A stretch of DNA of 64,000 bases from Planktothrix sp. FACHB-1365 (GTDB lineage: Bacteria > Cyanobacteriota > Cyanobacteriia > Cyanobacteriales > Microcoleaceae), in assembly GCF_014697575.1 (NCBI RefSeq), contig NZ_JACJSC010000011.1, positions 1 through 64,000 of the forward strand. The letters are read 5' to 3'. Position numbers and translations under genes: made by a program. Position 1 is the stretch's first letter. The number at the start of each line of letters is the position of its first letter. The notes under the pieces are model-generated. The model did no database searches, was not told the DNA's origin, and saw only the letters and a list, made by a program, of their open reading frames with translations. This document shows positions 44,151-52,747 of this stretch, one piece after another.

Positions 44151-45002
44151 TTATCCTTTTTTTCTCATCCGTTTAACCAGTTGCATCGCAATTTGATTGC
44201 GAATAAAACGTAAGGGAGTTTCCAATGTTCCATAGCATTGCAGTTGAGTATTAGGATCTAATAAAATTTCCTTAATACTTTGGGCGGGTTTGTTAAAATC
44301 AATCGTACCTTGAATGGCAAATCCAAAACTTCCAGGTCGCCAAGATTCAGAAGCAAAGGGGAGGGGATCAGTTCCGGGTAAAATTTTTAATCCTCGCTCT
44401 TTTGCTTGTTTAAAATAAACAGGTTGACTCCAAAATGTAGGACGACCTCCGTTATCACCGAGGAACAAAGGCAAGGATTCTTTTTGTTCTAATAAACGGC
44501 TAATAATCGTACCTCGTTCTCCCATCCATTTACCAAAACCCCAAGGAATAAGGGGAATACTGCCCTTAGAAACCACCTGTTGAATTGTAGTTTCAATTGG
44601 TAAACGATCCGAAAATTCCTCCGCCGTTAATAGGGCAAGAACTTCGAGATCTTCAACGGTAACAACTTGACGACCTGCAAAAATAAAAATACCTTGTCCC
44701 GTTGAATGTTTAGCATAAACAGAACAGTTTTCTTGGGTTCCCAAAAAGCTCCAATCCTTCAGCATCAGGTTAGAATTTCCATCAGACTGAATGGATTGAA
44801 TGAGTTTCTGGAAATAATGATCTTTACTGGTTTCCGTTAAAAACAAAAGGGCTGTTTCTGCTTGGGAATACCCAGAGTTTTGAGCCGTAGTATTAAAATT
44901 TTTGAGTGCCGCATTCAAAAATTGTTCTAGGTCATAGCAGTCATAAATATGAACATGAGCATCAGCCCAGATGGGTTGGGTTAGATTTTTTGAAGTCACC
45001 AT
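44151..45002 (-). CDS. Amidohydrolase/PHP-like protein, first gene of the glycan cluster
   Basis: 283 residues. The N-terminal IWADAHVHIYDCYDLEQFLN has the HxH metal motif of TIM-barrel amidohydrolases; LGDNGGRPTFW and LKILPGTDPLPFASE would be later parts of the site. No family could be named firmly. It overlaps nothing but stands only 3 bp from the GT, so it is cotranscribed. Might process the intermediate or act as a deacetylase. Confidence 0.55.
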   Translation of the reverse strand: MVTSKNLTQPIWADAHVHIYDCYDLEQFLNAALKNFNTTAQNSGYSQAETALLFLTETSKDHYFQKLIQSIQSDGNSNLMLKDWSFLGTQENCSVYAKHSTGQGIFIFAGRQVVTVEDLEVLALLTAEEFSDRLPIETTIQQVVSKGSIPLIPWGFGKWMGERGTIISRLLEQKESLPLFLGDNGGRPTFWSQPVYFKQAKERGLKILPGTDPLPFASESWRPGSFGFAIQGTIDFNKPAQSIKEILLDPNTQLQCYGTLETPLRFIRNQIAMQLVKRMRKKG

Positions 45003-45426
45003 AGATCAATGTTTCTAAGTCCGGTGATATTAACTCTACTAAATCATATACCCATTGTATCTAACTGCTTTATTTTGATTTAAAGACAATCGATAGCGGG
45101 TATTTAATAGTTATTGTAGATATTGTAAAACCTCTGGAGTTAGTAATAGTCTTAAAAGATTCAGAAAAAACAAGTCCAATTTTAGAAGTATTTTTCTCTG
45201 GGTTTCCATTATCTTTGAAAGATCAAGGTACGGGTACTATCCAACTCAGGTGTTCATCTTAGCCTCTATCCTCCTTTAAAGTCACCCAGTTTTTGTAAAG
45301 AATTAATACAATCAGAGGCTTTTTTTGTAAAGATTTTGTAAAGATACGGACGTGAGATTGTCTGAAAATCTGTTTTTTCGACTCTCAGTTGATAGGGATT
45401 ATCAAGATTGATCGTTCACTGTCCCA
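45003..45426. promoter_or_regulatory. 424-bp upstream region of the glycan cluster
   Basis: No gene seen. It holds three TTTTGTAAAG motifs at 45291, ~45323 and ~45334; the last two, read on the minus strand, are TTTACA direct repeats 11 bp apart, close to but not exactly the RpaB-type HLR1 spacing. On the minus strand GGAGGATAGAGGCT precedes a 3-codon ATG frame, which I do not count. The whole stretch presumably carries the cluster promoter. Confidence 0.35.
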
Positions 45427-45876
45427 TTAATGATTTCTAGTTCCCCGTCCTTCTACATACTCTTTTAACTCATAGGCCATTCGTTCCATGCCTCGTTTTT
45501 CATCCTCTTGAATAAACGGTAAAAACACGCGGGTTAACCATCCAGAAAACTCCTGATGATGAATATATTTTGTGCGACCCATACCGATTTCTTGTAGTTC
45601 AAATAAAGTTTGGTTGCGAAACCCTGGAATTTCTGCTGTCCAACTTAAGCAAATTTCCGGTTGTAACACCTGGACTAACGGTTGAAACACGGTTTCTTCT
45701 TCATGAGGACACCCACGTACCGCTAAGGTGACTTCTTGGTTTAAAATAAACGGTTGATTGGGATTTCGATCCCATAAAAATGTATTCCACTGACACCAAT
45801 ATTGTTTTTGACATAAAGCATACCAAACTTTTCGCTTGGCAGCTTCTATTTTAATTTCTGTATATAAACGAGTCAT
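45427..45876 (-). CDS. SRPBCC-domain protein
   Basis: 149 residues. EIKIEAAKRKVWYALCQKQY, WNTFLWDRNPNQPFILNQEV, CLSWTAEIPGFRNQTLFELQ and YIHHQEFSGWLTRVFLPFIQ match the polyketide-cyclase/START-like SRPBCC fold, with the C-terminal amphipathic helix RGMERMAYELKEYVE. Binds an unknown hydrophobic ligand. Divergent from tilS with 61 bp between. Confidence 0.85.
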   Translation of the reverse strand: MTRLYTEIKIEAAKRKVWYALCQKQYWCQWNTFLWDRNPNQPFILNQEVTLAVRGCPHEEETVFQPLVQVLQPEICLSWTAEIPGFRNQTLFELQEIGMGRTKYIHHQEFSGWLTRVFLPFIQEDEKRGMERMAYELKEYVEGRGTRNH

Positions 45877-45937
45877 AGAGATTGATCAACTCAATTTGTC
45901 CTCATCCTAGATTAACCTATTTTTAGTCAGCTATAAA

Positions 45938-46960
45938 ATGTGGACTTTATTACATAGTCAACTGCATCGTACCCTGCGAACTCGTCAATTGTTACCTGCA
46001 TCTCAACGGTTATTAGTGGCAGTATCCGGGGGGCAAGATTCCTTATGTTTAATCAAATTATTATTAGATTTACAACCGAAGTGGAAGTGGCAAATTGCCA
46101 TTGTCCATTGTGACCATCGTTGGCGGTCTGACTCCAGCGCTAATGGGGACTATATCGCACACCTGGCCGAGTCTTGGCAACTACCGTTTTATCGAGGGGT
46201 GGCGACGGAAATTCCTAATAGTGAGGCAACGGCAAGGCAATGGCGTTATCAAGTTTTGGCTGAAATGGCCGAAGAACATGATTATCAAATCATTGTTACA
46301 GGTCATACAAAAAGCGATCGCGCGGAAACCCTACTTTATAATTTAATCCGGGGTAGTGGTTCTGATGGTTTACAAGCTTTAACTTGGCAACGTTCTTTAC
46401 ACTTAGAATCTCCTATTCTTAAGCCAGATTTAACGGCTTCTATTCAGTTAGTTCGTCCCTTATTAGAGATTTCTCGTGAACAAACCGGGCAGTTTTGTCA
46501 AGAACATCACTTAAACATTTGGGTTGATACTACCAACGAAGATTTACATTATGCGCGCAACCGAATTCGTCAAGAACTGTTACCGTATTTACAAAACTAT
46601 TTTAATCCTAAAGTTGAATCCCATCTTGCCCAAACAGCCGAATTATTACGAGCAGAAGTTGACTATTTAGACTCATTAACAGAAACCCTTTTTCAACAGA
46701 TTGTAGTCTTTGAAAAAGAAAGTCAAAAACCCTTAAAAATCAATCGATTGATCTTACGTCAAACCCATGAAGCTTTACAACGTCGAGTCAGTCGAAAAAT
46801 TTTACAACAGGTTATGTCAACAACTCCTAACTTTGAACAAATTGAAAAATTAAACGCTTTAATTTCAGCCCCCAACCGTAGCCAAACAGACCCGTTTCCA
46901 GGGGGGATAATTGCCCTTGTAGATGGGGATTGGATCGTTTTTACTTTGAGCTTTAATTAA
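45938..46960 (+). CDS. tilS: tRNA(Ile)-lysidine synthase
   Basis: 340 residues. PP-loop AVSGGQDSLCL (SGGQDS 30-35), HCDHRWRSDS, GHTKSDRAETLLYNLIRGSG and the substrate region WVDTTNEDLHYARNRIRQEL are diagnostic. It converts the anticodon C34 of tRNA-Ile(CAU) to lysidine, essential for AUA decoding. Shorter than the E. coli enzyme; the C-terminal domains are minimal, as usual in cyanobacteria. Confidence 0.95.
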   Translation: MWTLLHSQLHRTLRTRQLLPASQRLLVAVSGGQDSLCLIKLLLDLQPKWKWQIAIVHCDHRWRSDSSANGDYIAHLAESWQLPFYRGVATEIPNSEATARQWRYQVLAEMAEEHDYQIIVTGHTKSDRAETLLYNLIRGSGSDGLQALTWQRSLHLESPILKPDLTASIQLVRPLLEISREQTGQFCQEHHLNIWVDTTNEDLHYARNRIRQELLPYLQNYFNPKVESHLAQTAELLRAEVDYLDSLTETLFQQIVVFEKESQKPLKINRLILRQTHEALQRRVSRKILQQVMSTTPNFEQIEKLNALISAPNRSQTDPFPGGIIALVDGDWIVFTLSFN

Positions 46961-47045
46961 ACTTAAATTTCTCCCTCTTGACAAAATTATTCGTCAAGGT
47001 AAATATACTTCTATACGAACTCTAGTTTTGGGTGAGGAATCCGTA

Positions 47046-47414
47046 ATGATTAGCCAGTTTGGGAAAAATAAATTCCTTTCTATGTTGTTACTAGCAACGG
47101 CCGTATTTAGCCCAGGAATTAGCTTAATATCTTCAAAAGCGACCGCACAACCGGGGCTTGTAACGATTAAATTGGTCAATGGGACTGATAAAGGGATCAA
47201 GTTATTGTTTGTCGTTCCTACCGATGCACCAAATCTGGAAAATGAGGTTCTTGGCGCTGATGTTCTTAACCCTTCGGAGAGTAGAACTGTCAAGATCAAT
47301 AATGGCTCAGAAGAGTGTAACTATAACTTTCGAGCTATCTTTGATGATGGCACTGAATCTGTAACCAACCAAGGACGAGTTTGTGATGGTGAAGAATACA
47401 TCTATAAAGAATAA
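47046..47414 (+). CDS. Small secreted beta-sandwich protein
   Basis: 122 residues from ATG 47046 (GTGAGGA 7 bases upstream). Signal peptide FLSMLLLATAVFSPGISLIS to about ATAQP, then VTIKLVNGTDKGIKLLFVVP, VLGADVLNPSESRTVKIN, CNYNFRAIFDDGTES and VCDGEEYIYKE. This matches a widespread small exported family with two Cys likely in a disulfide. Function unknown. Confidence 0.7.
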   Translation: MISQFGKNKFLSMLLLATAVFSPGISLISSKATAQPGLVTIKLVNGTDKGIKLLFVVPTDAPNLENEVLGADVLNPSESRTVKINNGSEECNYNFRAIFDDGTESVTNQGRVCDGEEYIYKE

Positions 47415-47456
47415 TATTTGGCTTGAGTCATTTCTAATACAATTGTTAAGAACCTT

Positions 47457-47515
47457 GCTCCTTTGCAAAACACAACCCTACAATGCACAGTAGAACAATA
47501 ACTTGACAAAGGAGC
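47457..47515 (+). promoter_or_regulatory. Possible ribosome-site-sequestering hairpin before the MEPM protein
   Basis: GCTCCTTTG (47457-47465) is the exact complement of CAAAGGAGC (47507-47515), and the second arm contains the ribosome site AAAGGAG of the gene starting at 47522. With a 41-base loop it could hide that site in the mRNA. Confidence 0.5.
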
Positions 47516-47521
47516 CTTCCT

Positions 47522-48121
47522 ATGGCGTATGTATGCGAACTAGGGGCGGGTCAAAGAGTATATTTAGAAAACCAGGGTGTGCAAACCGTTATCACCTTGA
47601 TTAGTAGTAGTCCAGGACAACAGCAACAAGCGAGTAGCAGTTTTGCCACAGGAGTTTGGAGTTCACCTCCCCAGGTGTTCCAAACTCCTTATGGTATGAT
47701 GCTCAAAATCCTATCCGAGCAAGGGGAAAAAACCTTACAAATTCAAGGCAGTAGTGTCAGTGTCATCAGTGGAACCCCCTCGATGAACAACTCTGAACAA
47801 CTACCTGTCCATGAAGTCACCAGTTTACCTGTGTCCCCGATGCCAGGAATAGAAGTGATGAAACCCATGGAACCCATGAGTTCGATGGAGCCGATGACTC
47901 CGATGACCATGAGTCCGATGGAACCGATGAAACCCCTAGAACCCATGAACCTAAAAATGGGAGATATGCAAATGAGCATGAACCCGATGGAAATGCGAAT
48001 GGGGAATATGGAACTGCGAATGGGAGCATCTGCACCGAATAAACAGAATTTTTGTAGTCAATGTGGAGCATCGGTCAAACCCGAAGACCGATTTTGTTCG
48101 AGTTGTGGACATCAGTTATAA
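47522..48121 (+). CDS. MEPM-repeat protein with C-terminal zinc ribbon
   Basis: 199 residues. The first ~90 form a beta-like domain (YVCELGAGQRVYLENQGVQT, PYGMMLKILSEQGEKTLQIQ). Residues ~110-170 are Met/Pro/Glu-rich repeats (MEPMSSMEPMTPM, MNPMEMRMGNMELRMG). The end is a double-Cys ribbon: CSQCGASVKPEDRFCSSCG. The Met-rich part may bind copper or be an oxidation sensor, or be only a linker; this is inference. ATG 47522 has AAAGGAG 8 bases upstream. Confidence 0.65.
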   Translation: MAYVCELGAGQRVYLENQGVQTVITLISSSPGQQQQASSSFATGVWSSPPQVFQTPYGMMLKILSEQGEKTLQIQGSSVSVISGTPSMNNSEQLPVHEVTSLPVSPMPGIEVMKPMEPMSSMEPMTPMTMSPMEPMKPLEPMNLKMGDMQMSMNPMEMRMGNMELRMGASAPNKQNFCSQCGASVKPEDRFCSSCGHQL

Positions 48122-48156
48122 GTCATCCGTCAGCTATCAACAGTTAATACTTGAAA

Positions 48157-51100
48157 ATGTCTATTAAAGTTAGTTTAAACCACCAGATTTCCTATCAGTT
48201 TGAACGTTCTGTTATTCTAGGGCCTCATACGGTTGGGTTGCGCCCCTCTCCCCATTGTCGGACACCGATTTTGAGTTATTCCCTCAAAATTGCCCCCTCA
48301 GACCATCAACTGACATGGTTACAAGATCATGATGGAAATTTTTTGGCTAGAGTTAACTTTCCTCAAAGCACTGATTCTTTAAAAATTGAAGTGGATTTAA
48401 TAGCTAAAATTCAACCTATTAATCCCTTCAATTTTTTTATTGAACCCGACGCTTCAAACTATCCCTTTCAATATGAGCCTCGTCTGGCTCAAGAATTAAT
48501 TCCTTTTTTAGAAATTCGGGAATCAGGAGAATTACTGAATCAATGGGTTAAAATTAATCATAAAAATAATATTTATACCCTTGATTTCTTACTAGATTTG
48601 AATCGAAAATTAGCAGAATTAATTGAATATAAAGTTAGATTTGAACCGGGAATTCAGACTTGTGAAGAAACCCTAGAGAAAAAAATCGGTTCCTGTCGAG
48701 ATACCGCTTGGTTATTCGTACAAATTTTACGCCATTATGGATTGGCGGCGCGATTTGTTTCGGGATATTTAATTCAACTCAGTAATGATATTCCCCCTGT
48801 GGATGGCCCTAGTGGACCGTCGAAGGATAATGCCGATTTACACGCTTGGGCGGAGGTTTATTTACCCGGTGCGGGTTGGCTGGGATTTGACCCGACATCG
48901 GGTTTAATGGCCGCAGAAGGTCATATTCCGTTAGTTTGTGTTGCTGACCCCTTAGAAGCTCGTCCGGTTTACGGAACTTTTGAACCTGCGGAGTCAAAAT
49001 TAGACTTTTCGGTAACGGTTTCTCGTTATCATGAAATTCCTAGGGTGACAAAACCTTATACAGAAGAACAATGGCAAAATATTAATGATTTAGGGGAAAA
49101 AGTTGAAGTTGATTTACAGCGTTTAAATGTCGGTTTAACGATGGGAGGAGAACCGACTTTTGTTTCTATTGATGATTTTGAATCTCCCCAATGGCGAATT
49201 GCAGCACTCGGAGCAGAAAAACGTCAACTGGCTGGACAATTGCTCACCCGTTTACAAGATAAATTTACTCAAAAGGGGGGATTACTTCATTATGGATTAG
49301 GGAAATGGTATCCGGGGGAAGTGTTACCCCGTTGGGCGTTAGGGTGTTATTGGCGAAAAGATGGAATTCCCTTATGGCGAAATCCCGAACTTTATGCCCA
49401 AGAGGATCAAGATTATGGTTATATTCAACAAGATGTTTTAACGTTTATTGAAGCTTTAGTTAAAAATTTAGGCGTAAAATCAGAGTGTATTATTCAGGCT
49501 TATGAACCTAATTCTAATATTATTGCTGGATATACTTTACCGATTTTAGCCCTTGTTAAAAATGATGCGATTCACTGGAGTAGTTGTCGTTGGCGGTTGT
49601 CTAACTCCAATAAAATTGAACTGTTAACCGGGGATTCTCCCATTGGATTTCGCTTACCTTTAAGCTCTTTAAATTGGCACGCAGATGAACTTGAACAAGA
49701 AGCGGTTCTCCCCTTAACTCATTCTCCAATTCTTCCCAGTTCTGAACCTTTAGAATCTCCCATTAATTCAATTCGTGTGGCTTTAAGTGTAGAAGCAAGA
49801 CAGGGAAAAATTCACGTTTTTTTACCTCCTGTAAGCTCGGCGCGCAGTTTTGTAGATTTAGTCGCCACGATTGAAAATACAGCCGCCCAGGTTCAATATC
49901 CCGTCATTTTAGAAGGATATACACCCCCAACCAATAGCGGGATTATTGGGTTTCAAATTACTCCAGACCCCGGCGTGATTGAAGTTAATATTCATCCGGC
50001 TTCTGATTGGAAAGAATTAGTTGAAATTACCACAACGTTATATGAAGAAGCGAGATTATGCCGTTTAGGAACGGAAAAATATCTCTTAGATGGACGACGG
50101 ATTCCAACGGGGGGTGGCGCTCATGTTACTATTGGCGGAAAAACGGTTTATGATAGTCCCTTATTACGCCGTCCTGATTTATTAAGAAGTTTAATTACTT
50201 ATTGGCAAAATCACCCCTGTTTAACGTTTTTATTCGCTGATTTGTTTGTTGGGCCAACCAGTCAATCGCCGAGGGTGGATGAAGCCAGACATGAGAGTTT
50301 ATATGATTTAGAAATTGCGTTTCAAAAGTTAAATTATCCGGCAAATGTTCCTCCTGAATTAGTTGATAGATTATTAAGAAATTTATTAATTGATATTACA
50401 GGAAATACCCACCGTTCCGCTTTTTGTATTGATAAATTGTACCCTGTTGAAAATCATAGAAATCAATTAGGATTATTAGAATTTCGAGCCTTTGCCATGC
50501 CTCCTCACCCCCGAATGAGCTTATTACAATTGTTATTAATTCGGGCGTTAGTGAGTTGGTTTTGGGAAAAACCCTATCATTATCCGTTAATTCGTTGGGG
50601 AACCACTCTACATGATCGATTTATGTTACCCTATTATTTAGGAGAAGATTTAAAAGCGATTTTAAGGGATTTACAAATTATTGGTTATGATTTTGATTTT
50701 GATTGGTTTGCCCCATTTTTTGAATTCCGGTTTCCCCGTTATGGAGAAATTACGAAAGAAGGCATTGAACTAGAACTACGTCATGCCATTGAACCTTGGC
50801 ACGTTTTAGGAGAAGAAACCGCATCGGGAAATACAGCCCGTTATGTTGATTCTTCTATGGAAAGACTACAAGTAAAATTAACGAATGCGTTAGGAAATTC
50901 CCCCAATTTTGACAGTTATTCGACTCGATATATTGTCACTTGCCAAGGTCGTCCGATTCCGTTAAAATCTACTGGAAATCTAGGGGAATATGTGGGAGCG
51001 GTGCGATTTCGAGCGCGACGATATGCCTCAATTTTACATCCCGATCTTGATCCCCATAATCCTTTAATTTTTGATATTGTTGATACTTGGGCAGAGCGTT

Positions 51101-51300
51101 CTATTGGGGGCTGTACTTATTTTGTTAACCCTCCCGACGGGAAAATCTATCAACAATTCCCCGTTAATCATCGAGAAGCGGAAGGCCGAATGTTAGAACG
51201 ATTTATGGAAATGGGGCATACATCAGGATTGATGAAAATTCCCCCTTTACATCTTAATCCTGAATATCCCTTAACCTTAGATTTGCGTCAAATGTCTTGA
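48157..51300 (+). CDS. Large transglutaminase-like / DUF2126 protein
   Basis: 1047 residues. N-terminal transglutaminase-like region (~1-280): Cys in KIGSCRDTAWLFVQILRHYG, His in NADLHAWAEVYLPGAGWL, Asp in GFDPTSGL. From ~315 the DUF2126 region, with VGLTMGGEPTFVSIDDFESP, LHYGLGKWYPGEVLPRWALG and RRIPTGGGAHVTIGGKTVYD, through to the C-terminus. This two-domain giant is widespread in cyanobacteria and proteobacteria; it is thought to modify proteins or peptides. Cytoplasmic. Start at ATG 48157 (MSIKV), no strong ribosome site. Confidence 0.88.
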   Translation: MSIKVSLNHQISYQFERSVILGPHTVGLRPSPHCRTPILSYSLKIAPSDHQLTWLQDHDGNFLARVNFPQSTDSLKIEVDLIAKIQPINPFNFFIEPDASNYPFQYEPRLAQELIPFLEIRESGELLNQWVKINHKNNIYTLDFLLDLNRKLAELIEYKVRFEPGIQTCEETLEKKIGSCRDTAWLFVQILRHYGLAARFVSGYLIQLSNDIPPVDGPSGPSKDNADLHAWAEVYLPGAGWLGFDPTSGLMAAEGHIPLVCVADPLEARPVYGTFEPAESKLDFSVTVSRYHEIPRVTKPYTEEQWQNINDLGEKVEVDLQRLNVGLTMGGEPTFVSIDDFESPQWRIAALGAEKRQLAGQLLTRLQDKFTQKGGLLHYGLGKWYPGEVLPRWALGCYWRKDGIPLWRNPELYAQEDQDYGYIQQDVLTFIEALVKNLGVKSECIIQAYEPNSNIIAGYTLPILALVKNDAIHWSSCRWRLSNSNKIELLTGDSPIGFRLPLSSLNWHADELEQEAVLPLTHSPILPSSEPLESPINSIRVALSVEARQGKIHVFLPPVSSARSFVDLVATIENTAAQVQYPVILEGYTPPTNSGIIGFQITPDPGVIEVNIHPASDWKELVEITTTLYEEARLCRLGTEKYLLDGRRIPTGGGAHVTIGGKTVYDSPLLRRPDLLRSLITYWQNHPCLTFLFADLFVGPTSQSPRVDEARHESLYDLEIAFQKLNYPANVPPELVDRLLRNLLIDITGNTHRSAFCIDKLYPVENHRNQLGLLEFRAFAMPPHPRMSLLQLLLIRALVSWFWEKPYHYPLIRWGTTLHDRFMLPYYLGEDLKAILRDLQIIGYDFDFDWFAPFFEFRFPRYGEITKEGIELELRHAIEPWHVLGEETASGNTARYVDSSMERLQVKLTNALGNSPNFDSYSTRYIVTCQGRPIPLKSTGNLGEYVGAVRFRARRYASILHPDLDPHNPLIFDIVDTWAERSIGGCTYFVNPPDGKIYQQFPVNHREAEGRMLERFMEMGHTSGLMKIPPLHLNPEYPLTLDLRQMS

Positions 51301-51316
51301 TTAATTCCCCTGATTG

Positions 51317-51754
51317 CTATTCTAAACCTGCATAAGTTGTAGAATCATCCGGCACTTCTGCGGCTTCTTTGGGGCTGGGTTCTATCCAAATAATCGGCTT
51401 TTGACTCGGATCAATTCGGTTGCCTTGTTCCTGCATAATACTTTGAGTTTGCTGAGGATCAAAATAGCGACTGAATTCCTCCCTTTCTTTGGCCACTCGT
51501 TCTTCGGTCATTTTCACCTCAGCCCGAATATCCTGAACTTTTTCCGAGACTGAACGATGGTGCGGCAACATCTGAATTAAGGCTGATATCGAAAAAGCCG
51601 ATAAAATTAAATTTACCCCTAACTTAACGGTTGTTTCCACCGTCAATAGGCGTCGGTTCTGGGTGCGTCGTTGCTGAGAAATTCGACGGGTACGGGGACG
51701 ACGAAAGGGAGAAGCGGATGGAATTGTTTGGGGAATAGGTCGAGTCGCAGACAT
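51317..51754 (-). CDS. Bitopic membrane protein with basic N-terminus and coiled coil
   Basis: 145 residues from the ATG at 51754 (MSATRPIP); the frame runs 47 codons further but that part is upstream leader. Basic cytoplasmic tail (RRPRTRRISQQRRTQNRR), one membrane helix (GVNLILSAFSISALIQML), then a coiled coil (VSEKVQDIRAEVKMTEERVA). A cell-division-like (FtsL/FtsB-type) topology, but no family recognised. It lies 252 bp beyond psaM on the same strand. Confidence 0.6.
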   Translation of the reverse strand: MSATRPIPQTIPSASPFRRPRTRRISQQRRTQNRRLLTVETTVKLGVNLILSAFSISALIQMLPHHRSVSEKVQDIRAEVKMTEERVAKEREEFSRYFDPQQTQSIMQEQGNRIDPSQKPIIWIEPSPKEAAEVPDDSTTYAGLE

Positions 51755-52005
51755 GATCTTTTGATTCGGGTAACAATTGAGATCAGCAACGGTCGAAGTA
51801 AATTTTAGGTTTCCCGAAAACGGCTTCAGAATTAACCTTGAATTCGGATTCCCATAAAAAAACCGTCTCGACAGTTTGACCGAGTTAACACCCAATACTC
51901 TATCCCATTGGGATAGTGATTGTCTGCACTCTTAACATTTTCTGTCGAGACAGCTTGAGGAAGTGACCCGTTACCAGTGAATTCTCACCAGTAAGTTCCA
52001 AATTT

Positions 52006-52095
52006 CTATTTATACAGTTCTGTAGCCAAACGGAAGGCTAAAATTCCAGGAATCAAGGCAATAACCAGGGCAATAAACACCTGAGTATCTGTCAT
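52006..52095 (-). CDS. psaM: Photosystem I reaction centre subunit XII
   Basis: 29 residues: MTDTQVFIALVIALIPGILA then FRLATELYK, ending in TAG 52006-52008. The pattern DTQxxIALVIAL...AFRLxTELYK is PsaM, a single-helix subunit at the trimer-forming side of PSI. AAGGAG lies 11 bases upstream of ATG 52095. It is short enough to be missed by size-limited gene calling. Confidence 0.9.
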   Translation of the reverse strand: MTDTQVFIALVIALIPGILAFRLATELYK

Positions 52096-52175
52096 TTTTG
52101 AATAGCTCCTTCATAAAAGTAGGATGGGAGTGTGTAAACGAGCGCCTCTTTAGACAACAGAGGAAACACGACTCA

Positions 52176-52191
52176 GGGGAATTTATTCCCC
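52176..52191. repeat. Hairpin upstream of psaM
   Basis: GGGGAAT and ATTCCCC pair around TT, 81 bp before the psaM ATG. It may be in the psaM leader; role unknown. The remainder of the 652-bp gap 52096-52747 holds an IS605-like end and a G-rich run, both listed, and no gene I can support. Confidence 0.5.
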
Positions 52192-52474
52192 GTGAATATT
52201 GGATTGGGAACCGACACAAATTTTTTGATTTGGCGATTCCCGGTTTTTTTGGGATTTCTCCCACTCCTATTACTAGGGTAATGTTAGCTTCGCCAATGTT
52301 ATCGGTCGGTAACTATCTCAAAAGCACTGTTTTACCCCTCGTAAAACTGTTTAACTTTTAAGTTCCAGAGCAACAGACTAGCTACGCATCTATTGGTGGG
52401 TTCTTGAACACTTGCCGATAACGTAGTCAATTAAGACTATAGCTGGTCAACTATCCAAAGTTAGAGGCATGTTG

Positions 52475-52530
52475 GCGAAGCCTGCGCTCCGCGCATAGCC
52501 CCGTCTCTTTAGAGCGGGGTGCTGACAAAT
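52475..52530 (+). mobile_element. Orphan IS200/IS605-like end
   Basis: TGCGC tcc GCGCA (52483-52495) then CCCCGTCT ... AGAGCGGGG (52499-52519) with TGCTGACA following. This resembles a right-end hairpin of IS605 elements (compare CACACTT/AAGTGTG after tnpB at 55410). No transposase is attached, so it is a solo end or a passive derivative. Confidence 0.45.
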
Positions 52531-52612
52531 TGAGATAATCGTTCACCAATGTCAACTAATTTGGGCATTTTGGGAAGAGCATTGTAACAAAAAGTTGAAA
52601 AAGCCAAGAACA

Positions 52613-52676
52613 GGGGGGCGGGGTATGACGGAAGAGTGCGGGGACAAGCGGGGACAAACGGGGGGTGTCGGGGGAA
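52613..52676 (+). repeat. G-run cluster with G-quadruplex potential
   Basis: Six or more runs of 4-6 G separated by 2-19 bases (GGGGGGCGGGG, GCGGGGACAAGCGGGGACAA, ACGGGGGGTGTCGGGGG) in an otherwise AT-rich gap, 72 bp upstream of the TerC gene. The GCGGGGACAA unit is repeated in tandem. Confidence 0.7.
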
Positions 52677-52747
52677 GAGTGCGGAGTGTCAATCCTTTAT
52701 CCTCTATAATTTGAAATTAGGACACTATTAGGAATCATCAATCGTTA

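Noticed and set aside
45250-45290. Three-codon upstream frame (Met-Asn-Thr) with a strong ribosome site on the minus strand
   Set aside because: Too short to support as a leader peptide and more than 250 bp from the cluster start; no conserved context.
52098-52361. Plus-strand 87-codon frame upstream of psaM
   Set aside because: It has no family resemblance or ribosome site, is antisense to the psaM leader, and contains the hairpin at 52176.
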